Below are positions 61,230-64,000 of a stretch of DNA of 64,000 nucleotides, piece by piece. Location of the stretch: positions 372,001 to 436,000 of the forward strand of contig JAUSMA010000069.1 of the NCBI GenBank assembly GCA_030645475.1, given 5' to 3'. This DNA comes from Nitrospirota bacterium (GTDB lineage Bacteria > Nitrospirota > Nitrospiria > Nitrospirales > Nitrospiraceae). Every line of letters begins with the position of its first letter. Within the stretch, counting starts at the first letter, position 1. A program made the translations under genes and the position numbers. The notes below the pieces were generated by a model. The model saw nothing but the letters and a program-made list of their open reading frames with translations, did no database searches and had not been told where the DNA came from.

Positions 61230-63272
61230 GTGAATATCCTCAGTCTCTTCCTCCATCTCACCGCGCTGCTATTCGTTGTCTCCATTGCTCTCGCCCATGA
61301 CCCCGACGCTGAGACAGTCGACGTTCCGGAAGTCACCGTCATCGGTGATAGGCCGGTCGCAGCCTCCTCCCAGCAGTTCATTCCCGACAAAGAATTTCTC
61401 TTACAACCGCAGGGCCGTCCGGCCCAGGTGTTGCGGTTGATTCCCGGCTTCATCGCGGTGGAACATTCCGGTGGGGCGGGAAAGGCCGATCAATATTTTC
61501 TGCGTGGCTTCGATGCGGATCACGGAACCGATGTGGCCTTTTTCTCCGATGGCATGCCGATCAACTTGCGCACCCACGCGCACGGGCAAGGCTATACCGA
61601 TCTGAATTTCATTATTCCCGAGACGATCGAGGGACTCGACGTGAACAAGGGGGCCTACCTCCCGGAATATGGCGACTTTGCCACGGCAGGAGCGGTGAAC
61701 TTCAGGACGCGGCAGGTGGTGCAAGAGGGCGTCGTCCAGGCAGCCGGGGGGCAGTTCGATACGCAGCGGTACATGCTCATGTTCTCTCCCACCAAGGATC
61801 GGGTGCGTACTCTGTTCGCCGCCGAAGGCTATTACACGAACGGCCCGTTTCAAAACGATAACCGCTATTTCCGGGGCAACCTCTTGGGGAAAATGACCAC
61901 CAATCTGACCGGGCGGGACGAACTGAGCCTGACCGGGACCTTTCATCAGGCACAGTGGAACGCCTCGGGCGAGATCCCCTTGCGAGCGGTACAGGATGGC
62001 TCGCTCGACCGGTTCGGCGCCGTCGATCCTTCGGAGGGGGGCAAGACGCTTCGCAGCACCGCCAAGTTGAACTACCATTACGACACGACGTCGAACGGGC
62101 AGTTCTTCGCCAATGCCTATGGCCAATACTATCGACTGGATCTCTTCACGAATTTCACGTTCTTCGCCAACGATCCCGTCAACGGGGACGGCATTCAACA
62201 ATCCGATCGGCGGGTGATGTACGGCGGCGACATCGGATACAAACAGCGCGGTGACGTATGGGGCCTGCCGAGCATTGGGACCATTGGATTTCAAACCAGG
62301 GTCGATAACATCCACGCAAGACTCGGGACTCAGACGGCAAGAACCCCGACCGGAGCGACCACTGACAGCGATATCCTGGAGGCGTCCTATGCCCCGTTCG
62401 TGAAAGCAGAGGTCCAGCCGACGTCGTGGGTGAGGCTGGCGGGCGGACTCCGCGCTGAAACGTTTACCTTCGATGTGAGGAATCGCTGCGCGATCTGTGC
62501 AGAACAGCCTGCCGGCAGGACGAGTTCCGGCATCGTCCTCCCGAAAGTGAACCTCATCCTGGGCCCCTGGGCCAGCACGGAATTCTTTGCCAACTATGGC
62601 GAGGGTTATCACAGCAACGATGCACGATCGGCAGTCGCACCGGGGTCTTCACCCCTTGCGAGAGCCAAGAGCTACGAAGTCGGTGTCCGGTCGAAACCCT
62701 GGGGAGCTGGGGGCGTCGAATTGACCGCAACCATCTGGCGATTAGATCTCAAGTCTGAATTGGTGTTTGTCGGAGACGAAGGGACGACAGATATTCGCGG
62801 CGCGAGCAGACGCGAAGGCGTGGAATTCGCCGCGCGGGGGCAAGTCTGGGGTCCGCTGTATTTCAACGGCAGCGTGACCTATACGAAGGCGGAGTTTCGC
62901 AACGGGGATGCCATTCCATTGGCACCGGAGGTCACGGCCTATGGAGCTCTGTTGCTGCGTTGGCCCGAAGGCCTGACCTCGCAATTGCAAGCGACCTATC
63001 TCGGCGTGCGGCCGCTCACAGAGGACCGGAGCATCAAGGCTCCTTCCTGGATTGACTTCGACCTCTCGGAGCGTTATCAACTGCCGATCAAGATGTCCCA
63101 TGGCCGCATGGAGGCATTTTTCTTTATTCAGAACCTCTTCAATACCAAGTGGGAGCAGGCCACCTTCGCCTTTGCTTCTCAGCTGCGGAACGAATCGGCA
63201 CCGGTTAATGGGATTCACTTTGTGCCGGGGAATCCGCGGACAGTTATGGGCGGCGTGGCCTGGTACTTCTAG
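61230..63272 (+). CDS. TonB-dependent receptor, probable nickel or metal-complex uptake
   Basis: The 680-residue protein has a signal peptide (SLFLHLTALLFVVSIALA), a plug domain (VPEVTVIGDRPVAASSQQFI, VLRLIPGFIAVEHSGG, LRGFDADHGTDVAFFSDGMP) and a beta-barrel ending in GNPRTVMGGVAWYF. A TonB-box-like TVDVPEVTV is near the N-terminus. The plug has THAHGQGYTDLNF. The gene is eight bases after nikR, so nickel uptake is the best guess for its substrate. The start is a GTG; a frame-shifted choice is not supported. Confidence 0.88.
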   Translation: MNILSLFLHLTALLFVVSIALAHDPDAETVDVPEVTVIGDRPVAASSQQFIPDKEFLLQPQGRPAQVLRLIPGFIAVEHSGGAGKADQYFLRGFDADHGTDVAFFSDGMPINLRTHAHGQGYTDLNFIIPETIEGLDVNKGAYLPEYGDFATAGAVNFRTRQVVQEGVVQAAGGQFDTQRYMLMFSPTKDRVRTLFAAEGYYTNGPFQNDNRYFRGNLLGKMTTNLTGRDELSLTGTFHQAQWNASGEIPLRAVQDGSLDRFGAVDPSEGGKTLRSTAKLNYHYDTTSNGQFFANAYGQYYRLDLFTNFTFFANDPVNGDGIQQSDRRVMYGGDIGYKQRGDVWGLPSIGTIGFQTRVDNIHARLGTQTARTPTGATTDSDILEASYAPFVKAEVQPTSWVRLAGGLRAETFTFDVRNRCAICAEQPAGRTSSGIVLPKVNLILGPWASTEFFANYGEGYHSNDARSAVAPGSSPLARAKSYEVGVRSKPWGAGGVELTATIWRLDLKSELVFVGDEGTTDIRGASRREGVEFAARGQVWGPLYFNGSVTYTKAEFRNGDAIPLAPEVTAYGALLLRWPEGLTSQLQATYLGVRPLTEDRSIKAPSWIDFDLSERYQLPIKMSHGRMEAFFFIQNLFNTKWEQATFAFASQLRNESAPVNGIHFVPGNPRTVMGGVAWYF

Positions 63273-63278
63273 TCGACC

Positions 63279-63392
63279 GCTGAAAACGACTTCCAACTGC
63301 GTTCTCGTCTCGAACGCATCCTCAACGTACCCAATAGGGTACGCCTCCGGTGCATTCTTCGCCTGCGGCCTTGTTGGAAGCTCGTTTTGAGC
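63279..63392 (+). repeat. Dispersed intergenic repeat, family A (copy 2)
   Basis: The element runs from GCTGAAAACG through CTCAACGTACCCAATAGGGT and ACGCCTC to TTTTGAGC. It matches the copy at 3415-3526 (opposite strand) and the tandem copy at 63406-63517. GTACCC...GGGTAC forms a hairpin core. Confidence 0.75.
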
Positions 63393-63405
63393 GGCTGCTC
63401 TTTCG

Positions 63406-63517
63406 ACTGAAATAATCTCCAACTGCGTTCTCGACTTGAACCCATCCTCAATGTACCCTGAGGGCAGATTGAGGATATTGGCGTCGCCTGCGGCCTCGCT
63501 GGATAACCATTTTGAGC
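63406..63517 (+). repeat. Dispersed intergenic repeat, family A (copy 3)
   Basis: Tandem to copy 2 at a 127-base period. It keeps CTGCGTTCTCGA, CATCCTCAATGTACCC and the GCCTGCGGCCTCGCTGGA end, but the right half of the GTACCC palindrome has changed (TGAGGGCAG), so the hairpin core is weakened. Confidence 0.7.
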
Positions 63518-63535
63518 AGCCTATAGTTGGCTCAT

Positions 63536-64000
63536 ATGAAGACAAAGAGCAGAATTCTTCCACGTTTTTATTTCAACCGCCCGACGGTTACGGTTGCGCG
63601 CTCGCTCATCGGCAAGTATCTCGTGCGGGTGATCGAGGGACGTATCCTTGCCGGGAAGATCGTCGAAGTGGAGGCCTATGTGGGGCCGGAGGACAAGGCC
63701 TGCCATGCGTCGAAAGGGAGAACGCAGCGAACGGATGTCCTGTTTGGTCCGGCAGGGGTCGCGTATGTGTACCTTATTTACGGAATGTACCATTGTCTGA
63801 ATGTGGTAACGGAACGGGAGGAGTTTCCCTCAGCGGTCTTGATCAGGGCGATTGAGATCGACGGAGAATTGATCGATGGGCCAGGGCGGCTCTGCCGTGC
63901 GCTAGAGATCGATCGCGGCCTCAACCGCGCAGACCTTACGGAAGGCGAATCACTCTGGTTCGAGGATCGCGGGGTAGTGCTGAAACGAGGGGAGTTGGGG
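63536..64000 (+). CDS. DNA-3-methyladenine glycosylase (AAG/MPG family), cut by window edge
   Basis: The reading from ATG 63536 gives 155 codons, beginning MKTKSRILPRFYFNRPTVTV. It shows the AAG-family core VARSLIGKYLVRVIEGRILA, IVEVEAYVGPEDKACHASKG, RTQRTDVLFGPAGVAYVYLI and YGMYHCLNVVTE, then RAIEIDGELIDGPGRLCRAL. The enzyme excises alkylated purines such as 3-methyladenine in base excision repair. The C-terminus lies beyond the window. It follows the two tandem family A repeats. Confidence 0.92.
   Translation, partial: MKTKSRILPRFYFNRPTVTVARSLIGKYLVRVIEGRILAGKIVEVEAYVGPEDKACHASKGRTQRTDVLFGPAGVAYVYLIYGMYHCLNVVTEREEFPSAVLIRAIEIDGELIDGPGRLCRALEIDRGLNRADLTEGESLWFEDRGVVLKRGELG

Noticed and set aside
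61401-62612. 403-codon open frame opposite the TonB-dependent receptor
   Set aside because: The receptor reading has plug and barrel motifs. The antisense translation has none.

Overview
The window is GC-rich bacterial chromosome. I infer a member of the Nitrospirota, probably Nitrospira or a close relative. The evidence is the combination of a full 13-subunit NADH dehydrogenase locus, VPLPA/PEP-CTERM surface proteins, cytochrome P460-type proteins, a small metal-binding protein of the SmbP type, and many short intergenic repeats. No rRNA, tRNA, CRISPR array, transposase or phage gene was seen, and no nitrite oxidoreductase or ammonia monooxygenase gene lies here, so the lineage call is inference.

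Layout. 1-3.4 kb holds minus-strand housekeeping genes: uvrC (cut by the window edge), a dapF-like gene, a VOC protein, a GNAT acetyltransferase and a polysaccharide deacetylase. 3.6-7.2 kb holds a site-2-type protease with CBS domains and two integral membrane proteins. 7.3-23.7 kb is one long minus-strand nuo operon (A, B, CD, E, F, G, H, I, J, K, L, M, N) headed by a MidA/NDUFAF7-type methyltransferase. secA follows at 24-26.7 kb.

From 26.9 kb the window becomes accessory. 26.9-32.5 kb carries two small His-rich CxWxC secreted proteins, two paralogous outer-membrane proteins with a shared N-terminal SCGxVSC motif, a TlpA-like thioredoxin, an excisionase-type HTH protein and a beta-propeller lipoprotein. 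32.6-48.6 kb is an exosortase-linked surface region. It has six VPLPA-CTERM proteins, a TIGR03790 protein, two large di-haem peroxidase paralogues, a membrane-bound spermidine-synthase-like fusion, and a transmembrane regulator whose exported N-terminus is joined to a receiver-like and a winged-helix domain. 49-55 kb is a metal and redox region: SmbP, a third His-rich CxWxC protein, two HMA-like proteins, a second excisionase-type HTH, a haem-less P460-like ORF, a cupredoxin-like protein, an intact cytochrome P460 and a TPR protein. 55-63.3 kb holds an Slp lipoprotein, a DsbA-like protein, a Cu(I) P1B ATPase with two YHS domains, an HtrA protease, and NikR with a TonB-dependent receptor. The window ends inside a 3-methyladenine DNA glycosylase gene.

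How it fits together. The nuo locus supplies respiratory complex I, and the methyltransferase at its head is the likely assembly factor. The accessory half looks devoted to the envelope: metal capture and export, periplasmic disulfide chemistry, c-type cytochromes and exosortase-sorted surface proteins. The best candidates for something undescribed are the membrane-spanning winged-helix regulator (47154-48575) and the twice-occurring pairing of His-rich CxWxC proteins with excisionase-type HTH proteins (26.9-30.9 kb and 49.8-51.4 kb).
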